In this document: in pieces, positions 17,684 to 24,886 of the stretch | Numbering within the stretch: the first letter of the stretch is position 1 | How the letters are laid out: the number at the start of each line of letters is the position of its first letter | NCBI RefSeq assembly: GCF_002795245.1 | Contig: NZ_PGVG01000050.1 | Span: 1-45,615, forward strand | Origin: Bradyrhizobium forestalis | GTDB lineage: Bacteria; Pseudomonadota; Alphaproteobacteria; Rhizobiales; Xanthobacteraceae | Length of the DNA stretch: 45,615 nucleotides | Reading direction: 5' to 3' | Translations under genes and position numbers: made by a program | The notes under the pieces: model-generated | What the model was told of the DNA's origin: nothing | Seen by the model: the letters and a program-made list of their open reading frames with translations, nothing else | The model's database searches: none

Positions 17684-19153
17684 ATGAGCAATTCCGCAAC
17701 GGCCGAGGCCGTGCTGGCGCTGCATCGCTTCGGGATGGGACCGCGACCGGGATCGATTGCCGCGCTCGGGAGCGACCCGCGCGGCGCGCTGATCGCCGAG
17801 CTCGACCGGCCGCTCGGCTTGAGTGCTGCAGCCAGCCTTCCCACCAGCGCAAAGGCCTATCGCACTGTGGCCGACGCCAATGCCCGGCGAACGGCGCGGG
17901 CGAAGCAGGCGCAGCAACAGGCCAAGAAACAGCAGATGGCCTCGGCTGCCTCGGCTGATCAAGCTCAGGCGCAGCCCGACGGGCAGGCGCAGGGTTATGG
18001 CCAGGAAAAGGATGCCGCCGAGATGGCAGCCAAGCAGGCGGCCGACGCCATTCCCGATCCCGGTCGTCCGATCTATTTGCAGGAGGCCAAGCTGCGCACG
18101 GAAGCCGCGCTCGCGGCCGAGATCGGCTTTGCCGAGCGGCTGGTCTGGTTCTGGTCCAATCATTTCTGCATCTCGGCCAACAAGATCCAGAGCATGTCCG
18201 GCGCCTATGAACGCGAAGCCGTGCGCGCCAATACGCTCGGACGCTTCGTCGATCTCCTGCTCGCCGTCGAAGGCCATCCGGCCATGCTGTTCTATCTCGA
18301 CAATCTGGAATCGATGGGCGCCAACTCGATCGCCGGCATCAATCGCAACCGTGGGCTCAACGAGAACATCGCGCGCGAGATCATGGAGCTGCATACGCTC
18401 GGCGTGCGCACCGGCTACACCCAGGACGACGTCATCAGCTTCGCCAACGTCATGACCGGCTGGACGCTGGTGCCGCCGGGCGCCGATCCCCAGCATGGCG
18501 GCGAGTTCACCTTCAACCCGCGACTGCACGAGCCCGGCGGACAGACCGTGCTCGGCAAGCGCTACGAGCAAGAGGATGTCGAGCAGGGCCGCGCCGTGTT
18601 GCGCGACCTCGCCGCGCATCCGGCGACCGCGACCCATGTCGCGGCCAAGCTCGCACGCCATTTCGTCGCCGACGAGCCGCCGCCGGTGCTGGTCGAGCAG
18701 ATGGCGAAGACTTTTCGCGACACCGAGGGCGATCTCAAGCTGGTCGCGATTGCGATGGTGTCGTCGGACGAGGTGTGGCGCGCCGCGCCGGCAAAGCTCA
18801 AGCGGCCGAGCGAATGGGGCGTCGGCATGGTGCGCGCGACCGGCATCACCCAGATCGATCCCGTGCTCTACACCGGCGGCCAGCAGCTGCTCGGCGAGCC
18901 GCTGTGGCGTCCGTCCGCGCCAAAGGGTTATCCGGATGACGAGGCGAGCTGGATCGACGGCGTCGGCCGGCGGCTCGACGTCGCCAACAATTTTGCCGAG
19001 CGCATCGTCGGCATGGTCGATCCGCAGGCCATCATCGAGGACGTCTTTGCATCGCAGATCGCGAGCGAGGTGAAGCAGGCGGTCGGCCGCGCCGAGAGCC
19101 GGCAGCAGGCGTTGGCGCTGCTGTTCATGTCCTCGGATTTTCAAAGGAGGTGA
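17684..19153 (+). CDS. DUF1800 family protein
   Basis: Protein of 489 aa in a family of unknown biochemical role, almost always encoded next to a DUF1501 protein, as here. Family landmarks are EAVLALHRFGMGPRPG at the N-terminus, RLVWFWSNHFCIS (near 150), and NENIAREIMELHTLGVRTGYTQDDV (near 225-250). A low-complexity insert of Ala, Gln and Lys lies at about residues 65-120 (AQQQAKKQQ ... KQAAD) and probably forms a coiled coil. No signal peptide is evident. The start at 17684 has no strong Shine-Dalgarno but is the first in-frame ATG after the predicted TSS. The BlaI-type operator in its promoter suggests derepression together with blaI. Confidence 0.88.
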   Translation: MSNSATAEAVLALHRFGMGPRPGSIAALGSDPRGALIAELDRPLGLSAAASLPTSAKAYRTVADANARRTARAKQAQQQAKKQQMASAASADQAQAQPDGQAQGYGQEKDAAEMAAKQAADAIPDPGRPIYLQEAKLRTEAALAAEIGFAERLVWFWSNHFCISANKIQSMSGAYEREAVRANTLGRFVDLLLAVEGHPAMLFYLDNLESMGANSIAGINRNRGLNENIAREIMELHTLGVRTGYTQDDVISFANVMTGWTLVPPGADPQHGGEFTFNPRLHEPGGQTVLGKRYEQEDVEQGRAVLRDLAAHPATATHVAAKLARHFVADEPPPVLVEQMAKTFRDTEGDLKLVAIAMVSSDEVWRAAPAKLKRPSEWGVGMVRATGITQIDPVLYTGGQQLLGEPLWRPSAPKGYPDDEASWIDGVGRRLDVANNFAERIVGMVDPQAIIEDVFASQIASEVKQAVGRAESRQQALALLFMSSDFQRR

Positions 19154-19155
19154 GC

Positions 19156-20406
19156 ATGGGTGTCGTCAATCACCTGCCCACGCGGCGCGAGCTTCTGGCC
19201 GGCTCCGGCGCGCTGTTCGCATGGAGCCAGATGCCCAGGATCGCGCGCGCCGAAGGCCGCGACCCGCGCCTGCTCGTGATCGTGCTGCGCGGTGCCCTCG
19301 ATGGCCTTGGCGCGGTCGCGCCGGTCGGCGATCCCGACTGGGTCGCGTTGCGTGGCGACCGCGCGCTGGTGCTGGACGGCAAGCCGCCCGCGCTGCCGCT
19401 GGATGCTTTCTTCGCCCTCAATCCGGCGATGCCGAACCTGCACCGGCTCTACAGAAGCGGCAAGGCCGCGATCGTCCATGCAGTCGCGACGCCCTATCGT
19501 GAGCGTTCGCATTTCGACGGCCAGGACGTGCTGGAGAGCGGCATGTCCAAACCGGGCGTGACCGCGTCGGGGTGGCTCAACCGCGCGCTGCTTGCCCTGG
19601 AGTCGGGTGGCGGCGTCGATCCACGCGGCAGCCGCGCGCTCGGCATCGGTTCGGTGACGCCGCTGGTGGTGCGCGGCTCCGCGCCTGTGATGACGTGGGT
19701 GCCACAAAGGCTCTTGCCGGCGAGCGAGGACACGCAGAGCCGCCTGCTCGATCTCTATCAGCACACCGATCCGAAGCTTGCCACCGTGCTTCAGGCCCGC
19801 ATGAAGCTGGCTTCGCTCGGCGGCGCACCAGGCACGGGCGATCCGATGTCGGATGATCCGACTTTGGCGCCGCCGGGCATCGCGCGCGTGCGCGCCTACT
19901 TTGCGGAAGCCGCGGGCACCGCCGCGCGCTATCTCGCCAAGCCCGACGGTCCGCGCGTCGGCGCGATGGGCTTCGTCGGCTGGGACACGCATATCGCGGA
20001 AGGTGCGGTCTCGGGCCAACTCTACAATTTGCTCGGCGCACTCGACGGTGCCTTCGCCGCGATCGAGACCAACATGGGCGAAGCATGGAAGGAGACCGTG
20101 GTCGCCGTCGTCACCGAGTTCGGGCGCACCGCGCGCATCAACGGCACGCAGGGCACTGATCACGGCACCGGCACGGTCGCGTTCCTCATCGGCGGCGGGC
20201 TCGCCGGCGGCCGCGTGATCGCGGACTGGCCGGGCCTGAAGCCGGCGCAGCTGTTCGAAGACCGCGACCTCAAGCCGACCACCGATTTGCGCGCGGTGCT
20301 GAAAGGCCTGCTCAGAGATCATCTGCGTGTCGACGAGAAGGTGCTGGCGGATGCGGTCTTCCCCGGCAGCGCCGACGTCAAACCGATGGGAGGCCTCGTC
20401 GGCTGA
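19156..20406 (+). CDS. DUF1501 family exported protein
   Basis: Protein of 416 aa belonging to a family distantly related to the alkaline phosphatase/sulfatase fold. The N-terminus RRELLAGSGALFAWSQMP-RIARA looks like a Tat signal with its twin arginine, so it is likely exported folded. Family motifs: ERSHFDGQDVLESG (near 120), GFVGWDTH (near 275) and VTEFGRTARINGTQGTDHG (near 320-340), which carry the presumed metal and nucleophile positions. AAGGAGG at 19144-19150 fixes the ATG at 19156, two bases after the DUF1800 stop. The two genes are translationally linked and share one BlaI-type promoter. Confidence 0.88.
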   Translation: MGVVNHLPTRRELLAGSGALFAWSQMPRIARAEGRDPRLLVIVLRGALDGLGAVAPVGDPDWVALRGDRALVLDGKPPALPLDAFFALNPAMPNLHRLYRSGKAAIVHAVATPYRERSHFDGQDVLESGMSKPGVTASGWLNRALLALESGGGVDPRGSRALGIGSVTPLVVRGSAPVMTWVPQRLLPASEDTQSRLLDLYQHTDPKLATVLQARMKLASLGGAPGTGDPMSDDPTLAPPGIARVRAYFAEAAGTAARYLAKPDGPRVGAMGFVGWDTHIAEGAVSGQLYNLLGALDGAFAAIETNMGEAWKETVVAVVTEFGRTARINGTQGTDHGTGTVAFLIGGGLAGGRVIADWPGLKPAQLFEDRDLKPTTDLRAVLKGLLRDHLRVDEKVLADAVFPGSADVKPMGGLVG

Positions 20407-20408
20407 CG

Positions 20409-20600
20409 ATGCCTCGCAACCGGATCGGGTTCAGGATGTGCACACTGACACAATTGGAGCTCGACTTTCTCGCCAGCCTGAAGACGGGCTGGCGGAGGCT
20501 CTATCGGCGCGAGCTTGCGCGGCTCCTGACGGGTGATGCGGAGCCGGACGAGAACCAGCCGGACACGCGCGCCATCATCTGGCGCACCGTATCGCGCTGA
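20409..20600 (+). CDS. Small hypothetical protein
   Basis: A frame of 63 codons beginning two bases after the DUF1501 stop. The central part, LELDFLASLKTGWRRLYRRE, looks like a folded helical protein and is followed by an acidic tail. An internal ATG at 20436 gives a 54-residue version. There is no good ribosome-binding site for either start, so expression would rely on coupling. Not recognised; it may be a real last gene of the DUF1800 operon or a chance frame. Confidence 0.4.
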   Translation: MPRNRIGFRMCTLTQLELDFLASLKTGWRRLYRRELARLLTGDAEPDENQPDTRAIIWRTVSR

Positions 20601-20753
20601 TTTCCTGCGAGTCTGTCCCGATTCAGGCCGCGTCACTGTGGTGGAATCGCCACAGCTGATGCGAAACGGCCGCGGCCCCAGAGCCGCTTTTGTTCCGACA
20701 AGGTTCTGCCCTCATTGCCCGCCGAAAATCCGCCCCGTTCGGAGGGGCGTACC

Positions 20754-21272
20754 ATGTCTCGCATTGCACGTGCCGAAACTGCCCGGATTTCCCTCGCAAC
20801 CTCGTGCCGGCTGCTGCTCGCCGTCGTCTTCGCAGCATCGCTCGCCGCCTGCGCGCAATCGCCGGTCGGGCGCCAGAGGGCCGATCTCGCCGGTACCGGC
20901 CGGCAGGCCGCGGTGGAGCGCCCGCACAGGGTGGCGGCGCTGCATCCACGCCCGATCAGCCGGGCGCGCGCCGTCGACGGTGACGCAAAGCAGACGGCTT
21001 CGCGCGGCGTCGCCAGCTTCTATTCGGATACGGAGACCGCGAGCGGCGAGAAGTTCGACAAGAACGAGTTGACCGCGGCGCATCCCACCCTGCCGTTCGG
21101 AACCAAGCTGCGCGTCACCGAGACCTCCTCCGGCCGCTTCGTCACCGTCAGGGTCAACGATCGCGGACCCTTTGTTCGCGGACGCGTGGTCGATATCTCG
21201 CCTTCCGCGGCCGAGGCGCTCGGCATGGTCGACAAGGGCATCACCAATGTCAGGCTCGAGGTCGTGCGATAA
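20754..21272 (+). CDS. RlpA-like lipoprotein (double-psi beta-barrel)
   Basis: Exported protein of 172 aa. The start at 20754 is set by GGAGGGG six bases before it; an upstream ATG at 20715 lacks this. A signal peptide ends in a lipobox, SLAAC, at about residues 31-35, so the protein is probably anchored in a membrane as a lipoprotein. The C-terminal RlpA domain has TASGEKFD, AAHPTLPFGTKLRV and VRVNDRGPFVRGRVVDIS, which include the Glu, His and Asp used by RlpA lytic transglycosylases on naked glycan. It has no SPOR domain, so septal targeting is not expected. Confidence 0.9.
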   Translation: MSRIARAETARISLATSCRLLLAVVFAASLAACAQSPVGRQRADLAGTGRQAAVERPHRVAALHPRPISRARAVDGDAKQTASRGVASFYSDTETASGEKFDKNELTAAHPTLPFGTKLRVTETSSGRFVTVRVNDRGPFVRGRVVDISPSAAEALGMVDKGITNVRLEVVR

Positions 21273-21375
21273 AGCGCGACTCGTCGCGCCGATGCGGTGC
21301 GCTTAACCGGCTGTTAGCGGCTTCTCAAGCACCATGGCTGCCCACACAATTCCGGGCTTTCGGGGGAGGCGGCGC

Positions 21376-21531
21376 TTGAACACGATCCAGTATCTCGAAG
21401 ATCAGGCCGCGCGCGCCGAGCGGCTGGCCAAACGGATCACGGATACGCTGACGATCGAGAAGCTCCTGACCTTTGCGGGCGAACGCCGCCGCGAGATCGA
21501 GGTCATCGCCGGCAAGCACCGCCGCGCTTAG
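21376..21531 (+). CDS. Small helical hypothetical protein
   Basis: TTG at 21376 has an excellent ribosome-binding site (GGGGGAGG, six bases upstream) and gives 51 residues starting NTIQYLEDQAARAERLAKRI. An ATG at 21334 in the same frame adds 14 residues and lacks a site. The sequence is an amphipathic, charged helix pair without signal or membrane segment. Not assigned to a family. It is monocistronic between the RlpA-like gene and the leftward 101-aa gene. Confidence 0.6.
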   Translation: MNTIQYLEDQAARAERLAKRITDTLTIEKLLTFAGERRREIEVIAGKHRRA

Positions 21532-21600
21532 CTCTGGCGAACCATGCGGCAAGCGCATCCGAGCTTGCTTCGCTGTCTGCGCAATTGAAACAACGCCCGC

Positions 21601-21906
21601 TCAGCTATGGCTCTCCATGAAGTCGCTGAGATAATCGGGGAGCTCTATTCCGTAGATGTCGCAGCGCGCCTTGATCTCGCCGGCGACATCGGTCGAGATG
21701 TCCTTCATCCAGTGCTCGAGCGTGTTGAACGAGATCACCTTGATGGGGTCGTTGAAACAACCGGCGACGAGTTCGCCGATGGTGGCTTCGAGATCGCTTC
21801 GCTCGATGCGGATTTCAGTCGCCTCGTCGCGGCGATCGATCACCACGAACAGGGTCTGGTCTGCGCCGTAGGGCACGACGGAAGATGTTACGCCAGCTTC
21901 AAACAT
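21601..21906 (-). CDS. Small acidic hypothetical protein under a general-stress promoter
   Basis: A 101-residue protein starting MFEAGVTSSVVPYGADQTLF, soluble, with alternating strand-like segments (TLFVVIDRR, EIRIERSD) and a C-terminal helical part (FNTLEHWMKDISTDVAGEIK). Not recognised. Codon use and composition look genuine. The strongest support is an EcfG-class promoter (21942..21967) on the same strand, which puts transcription start about 30 bases before the ATG. It is therefore a candidate member of the alphaproteobacterial general stress response. Confidence 0.65.
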   Translation of the reverse strand: MFEAGVTSSVVPYGADQTLFVVIDRRDEATEIRIERSDLEATIGELVAGCFNDPIKVISFNTLEHWMKDISTDVAGEIKARCDIYGIELPDYLSDFMESHS

Positions 21907-21941
21907 GTGAGGCGCTCACGATTTGACTTCCGATCTCTGAC

Positions 21942-21967
21942 AACGGGAAAAATCGGAAGAAGGTTCC
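21942..21967 (-). promoter_or_regulatory. EcfG-type general stress promoter
   Basis: On the minus strand the sequence is GGAAC (21967-21963), 17 bases, CGTT (21945-21942). This matches the known sigma-EcfG consensus GGAAC-N16/17-CGTT exactly. It faces the 101-aa gene with a TSS near 21935. Confidence 0.7.
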
Positions 21968-21991
21968 TGCGCGCGTAAATGTGAAGCGCCG

Positions 21992-22264
21992 TCAGAGGAA
22001 TTCACGTAAGCGCGAGAGCTCGATGACGTGCTCGGGCGAGAGGACCTCCGTGACCAGCGGCGGCTGCGCCGCCGTGCGAATCTCGTAGAGGTGCCGGGTT
22101 GCCGCCGGCTTCGCCATGAACACCGAGATGCACTCGTCGAGCGTGCCTTCGCTCACCTGATAAGAGTCTCGGTCCGGCCTCCGCTGATTGGCCAGTGACG
22201 GCCACTTGTGCAGCACCGCATGCGCGGCGAAATCGACCTTTGAATCCGCGCCCAGGTCCGCCAT
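21992..22264 (-). CDS. Hypothetical protein, 90 aa
   Basis: Protein beginning MADLGADSKVDFAAHAVLHK with GAGGTGGGG just upstream on the minus strand, which supports the start. It has no signal peptide or membrane segment. The middle (YQVSEGTLDECISVFMAKP) and the end (VLSPEHVIELSRLREFL) look like folded helix-strand sequence. I do not recognise a family. It ends 25 bp before the EcfG promoter of the next leftward gene, so the two are probably transcribed separately. Confidence 0.6.
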   Translation of the reverse strand: MADLGADSKVDFAAHAVLHKWPSLANQRRPDRDSYQVSEGTLDECISVFMAKPAATRHLYEIRTAAQPPLVTEVLSPEHVIELSRLREFL

Positions 22265-22406
22265 CGCCCCACCTCACGCAAAAGTCGACCCCAGCACACG
22301 GATTTGCGTGCCGGGGCCTACACACGTGTCGCTGCATCTCAATGCCACGTGTGCTCAATGCGGCAGCCGGGAATTTGTTCCCCGCCAATCCGCCGCGGCG
22401 TCAGGC

Positions 22407-23351
22407 TCAGGCACCGGGAATTTTCGGTATCCGCAATACCCAGTCGACGAACGCCTTCACGCGGCGATCTTGGGCCATTGCCGCGGGCCAGCGCACGATC
22501 TGGGTCTTGCTCGATGGCAAATCCCACGACTGCGGGAGCACGCGCACCAGCCTCCCGTCCTTGAGCGCATCCTGAACCAGCAGCGAGCGCGCGAGCACGA
22601 TTCCGTTGCCCGCGAGGGCGGCGGCGATGGCAGTCGCTATTGTTGCAAAACGGATATCCGCGGGTGGAGGGCGGCCCAGCCCCAATCGTTCGAACCAGGT
22701 CATCCATGACCACTCGACCCCACTGTCTTCGCCCGCTCGGCCCTTGTGCAAGAGCGGCAGGGATCTCAGTCGCGTGATGTCGGCCAGTGGTCGCCGGCCT
22801 GGCAGCAGGCGGGGGTGGCAGACGGGGTATATGTGCTCACGGAATAACAAGCGCTGGGTCGAGGTTGCTCTCGAGCCCGCCGTCGGTTGCCACAGCACCG
22901 TGACGTCAAGATCTGTGGACCTTGCGTGTGCGTCACCTTGGAGAATGACAAGCTCGACCGGTATCCCGGGATGGGCTTCCGCAAAATACGGCAAACGGCG
23001 CACGAGCCAGTAGTCGGCAAGTGCTGCACCGACGCCCACTTTCAAGGCCGGGGGCGGCGCGGCAGCGCGGCACAGCGCACGAAAATCGGCCATCCGGTCG
23101 AGCAAGCCGGCCAACTCGTTCGACAGGGCGATGCCGGCGGCTGTGGCGCTCAAGCCGCCCGGCTGTCGAACAAGCAGAGGCATGCCGACGAAGTCTTCGA
23201 GCTTGCGAAGGCGATGACTGACCGCGCTCTGCGTAAGCCCGAGTTCTGCCGAGGCGCGCGTGACGCTCGCATGCCGCAGGGCGGCCTCGAATGCAATCAG
23301 GCCATCGAAGGGAGGAAATGAGCGCATCGCATTATCATGAATGAATTTCAT
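22407..23351 (-). CDS. LysR-family transcriptional regulator
   Basis: Regulator of about 307-315 aa. The N-terminal helix-turn-helix reads FPPFDGLIAFEAALRHASVTRASAELGLTQSAVSHRLRKLE, characteristic of the GcvA/AmpR-like LysR group. A LysR substrate domain follows (VGVGAALADYWLVRRLPYFAEAHPGI). Two starts are possible: ATG at 23351 (MKFIHDN) or ATG at 23327 (MRSFPPF). The second is attractive because a perfect 7-bp palindrome, a plausible operator, covers the first. It is divergent from an MFS exporter gene 80 bp away and probably controls it in response to an unknown inducer. Confidence 0.92.
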   Translation of the reverse strand: MKFIHDNAMRSFPPFDGLIAFEAALRHASVTRASAELGLTQSAVSHRLRKLEDFVGMPLLVRQPGGLSATAAGIALSNELAGLLDRMADFRALCRAAAPPPALKVGVGAALADYWLVRRLPYFAEAHPGIPVELVILQGDAHARSTDLDVTVLWQPTAGSRATSTQRLLFREHIYPVCHPRLLPGRRPLADITRLRSLPLLHKGRAGEDSGVEWSWMTWFERLGLGRPPPADIRFATIATAIAAALAGNGIVLARSLLVQDALKDGRLVRVLPQSWDLPSSKTQIVRWPAAMAQDRRVKAFVDWVLRIPKIPGA

Positions 23352-23398
23352 GACGATGTGAACAGCTCGCATTGGCATGCAGCCCGCATTGGCATGCA
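23335..23398. promoter_or_regulatory. LysR/MFS intergenic operator candidates
   Basis: A palindrome TCATGAA-N5-TTCATGA (23335-23353, perfect 7-bp arms) is followed by two exact copies of GCATTGGCATGCA (23369-23381 and 23386-23398) spaced 17 bp start to start. Both are where a LysR regulator would bind to control itself and the divergent MFS gene. Confidence 0.45.
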
Positions 23399-23431
23399 TA
23401 TCGGGAGAGATGTCTTCACGATTGGAAAACG

Positions 23432-24820
23432 ATGGCCAGGACCGAACTCCAGACGCAGCCGTGGAGCCGTTGGCGCGACCTCCAGCCGGCGGCGGTGCTC
23501 GGCATGGCGGCCTTCTTGGTGCAATTCGACGTGACGGCAGTTGTCGTCGCAATGCCGGCCATGGCAGCCGAGCTTGGTTTTGGCGTCGCCGCCTATGCTT
23601 GGGTCATGGATGCCTACAGTCTGGCCTTTACTGGAGGGCTGCTGGCCGCCGGTGCGCTTGCCGACAGGTATGGACGACGACGTGCCCTGCTCGGCGGCAA
23701 CATCGTGTTCCTGGTCGGCTCGATCGCTTGCGGCTTTGCGGCGGGAGGCCCAGTGCTGTGGGCAGCTCGTGCAGTTCAAGGCCTCGGTGCAGCATTCGTC
23801 ATTGCCGGAGGCATTGCGCTGCTCGCCAGCACCTACACCCGGCCTGACGAGCGCGCCCGTGCATTCGCGCTGATGGGTGTGATCTCGGGTATGGCGATGG
23901 CTCTCGGGCCGACGCTCGGAGGGCTCGTTGCGACCTGGATCGGGTGGCGCTGGATTTTCCTGGCCAACATCCCGCTTTGTCTGCTCGCCATTCTAGCCGT
24001 CCCGCGGCTGGTCGCAGAATCGCGCGGTCCTGCCGATCGCCCGCTGGATTGGAGCGGCGTCATTCTACTCACGTTTGCCCTTGGTCTGGCGATCGAGAGC
24101 CTGCTGATGGGGCGTGCAGCACCGGTCCGGGTTGCGGTCGGTCTCGGGGCAAGTGTGTGTCTGCTCGCCACCTTTGCGATGCAGCAGCGGCGCCGGCCTG
24201 CGCCGATGTTCGACCCGGCTGTGTTTGGTCGACCGGTCATGATCGGAATTTCGTCGTTGCTGATTGCCGTCTCCATCGGATATTGGGCCGTCCTCGTCTA
24301 CCTGCCGCCGTTCCTGGGTGCAGCGTTTGGCTGGACAGGCTCGTCGGTCGGCTTCGCATTGCTTTCGGCGACGCTGCCGATGCTTCTGCTGCCGCCCTAT
24401 GGCGCCCGTTTGGCGAAACACTGGGGCTGGCGCCGGCTGTTCGCGACCGCGATGCTGGTGCTGCTGGTGGGCAATCTCACTTTGATGCTGGTCGCGAGTG
24501 GCTGGCTCCCGGACACTGGAGTTATTCTCGCCGCGGCGGCGACCGGGATGCTGTTGATAGGGCTTGGCGCGGTGCTGGCGCACCCGCAACTATCGGGTGC
24601 TGTCGTCGCGTTGGTGCCTCCGGACCAAACCGGCATGGCCTCGGCAGTGACTGTGGTCATGCGCCAGGGCGGCTTTGCACTGGGCATCGCGACGCTCGGT
24701 GCAACGCTGCCGTACGACGCCACGGCTGCCAGCTACGCATGGCCCTGGCTTCTTGCCGCTCTCGCATCCGCAGGCGGCCTGATCGCGGCCTCGATGTTGT
24801 TGCCGGACTACCAGCCCTAG
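23432..24820 (+). CDS. MFS drug/metabolite exporter, DHA2-like
   Basis: Inner-membrane transporter of 462 aa, with about 14 hydrophobic segments as in EmrB/QacA exporters. The MFS signature AGALADRYGRRRALLGG lies after the second span (near residue 75). The fifth-span antiporter motif is represented by GVISGMAMALGPTLGGLVA (near 145-165). The ATG at 23432 is chosen, with GGAAAA before it, because the 20 in-frame upstream residues do not fit the family. Export of a toxic compound, driven by protons, is the family role; the substrate is unknown. The neighbouring divergent LysR gene is the likely regulator. Confidence 0.92.
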   Translation: MARTELQTQPWSRWRDLQPAAVLGMAAFLVQFDVTAVVVAMPAMAAELGFGVAAYAWVMDAYSLAFTGGLLAAGALADRYGRRRALLGGNIVFLVGSIACGFAAGGPVLWAARAVQGLGAAFVIAGGIALLASTYTRPDERARAFALMGVISGMAMALGPTLGGLVATWIGWRWIFLANIPLCLLAILAVPRLVAESRGPADRPLDWSGVILLTFALGLAIESLLMGRAAPVRVAVGLGASVCLLATFAMQQRRRPAPMFDPAVFGRPVMIGISSLLIAVSIGYWAVLVYLPPFLGAAFGWTGSSVGFALLSATLPMLLLPPYGARLAKHWGWRRLFATAMLVLLVGNLTLMLVASGWLPDTGVILAAAATGMLLIGLGAVLAHPQLSGAVVALVPPDQTGMASAVTVVMRQGGFALGIATLGATLPYDATAASYAWPWLLAALASAGGLIAASMLLPDYQP

Positions 24821-24886
24821 CTGCAGCTGACAATGCAGGTCGGCTGGCGCCGTCGTGAGAATGGCTCCCGGGGGGTCCGTCGCCGT

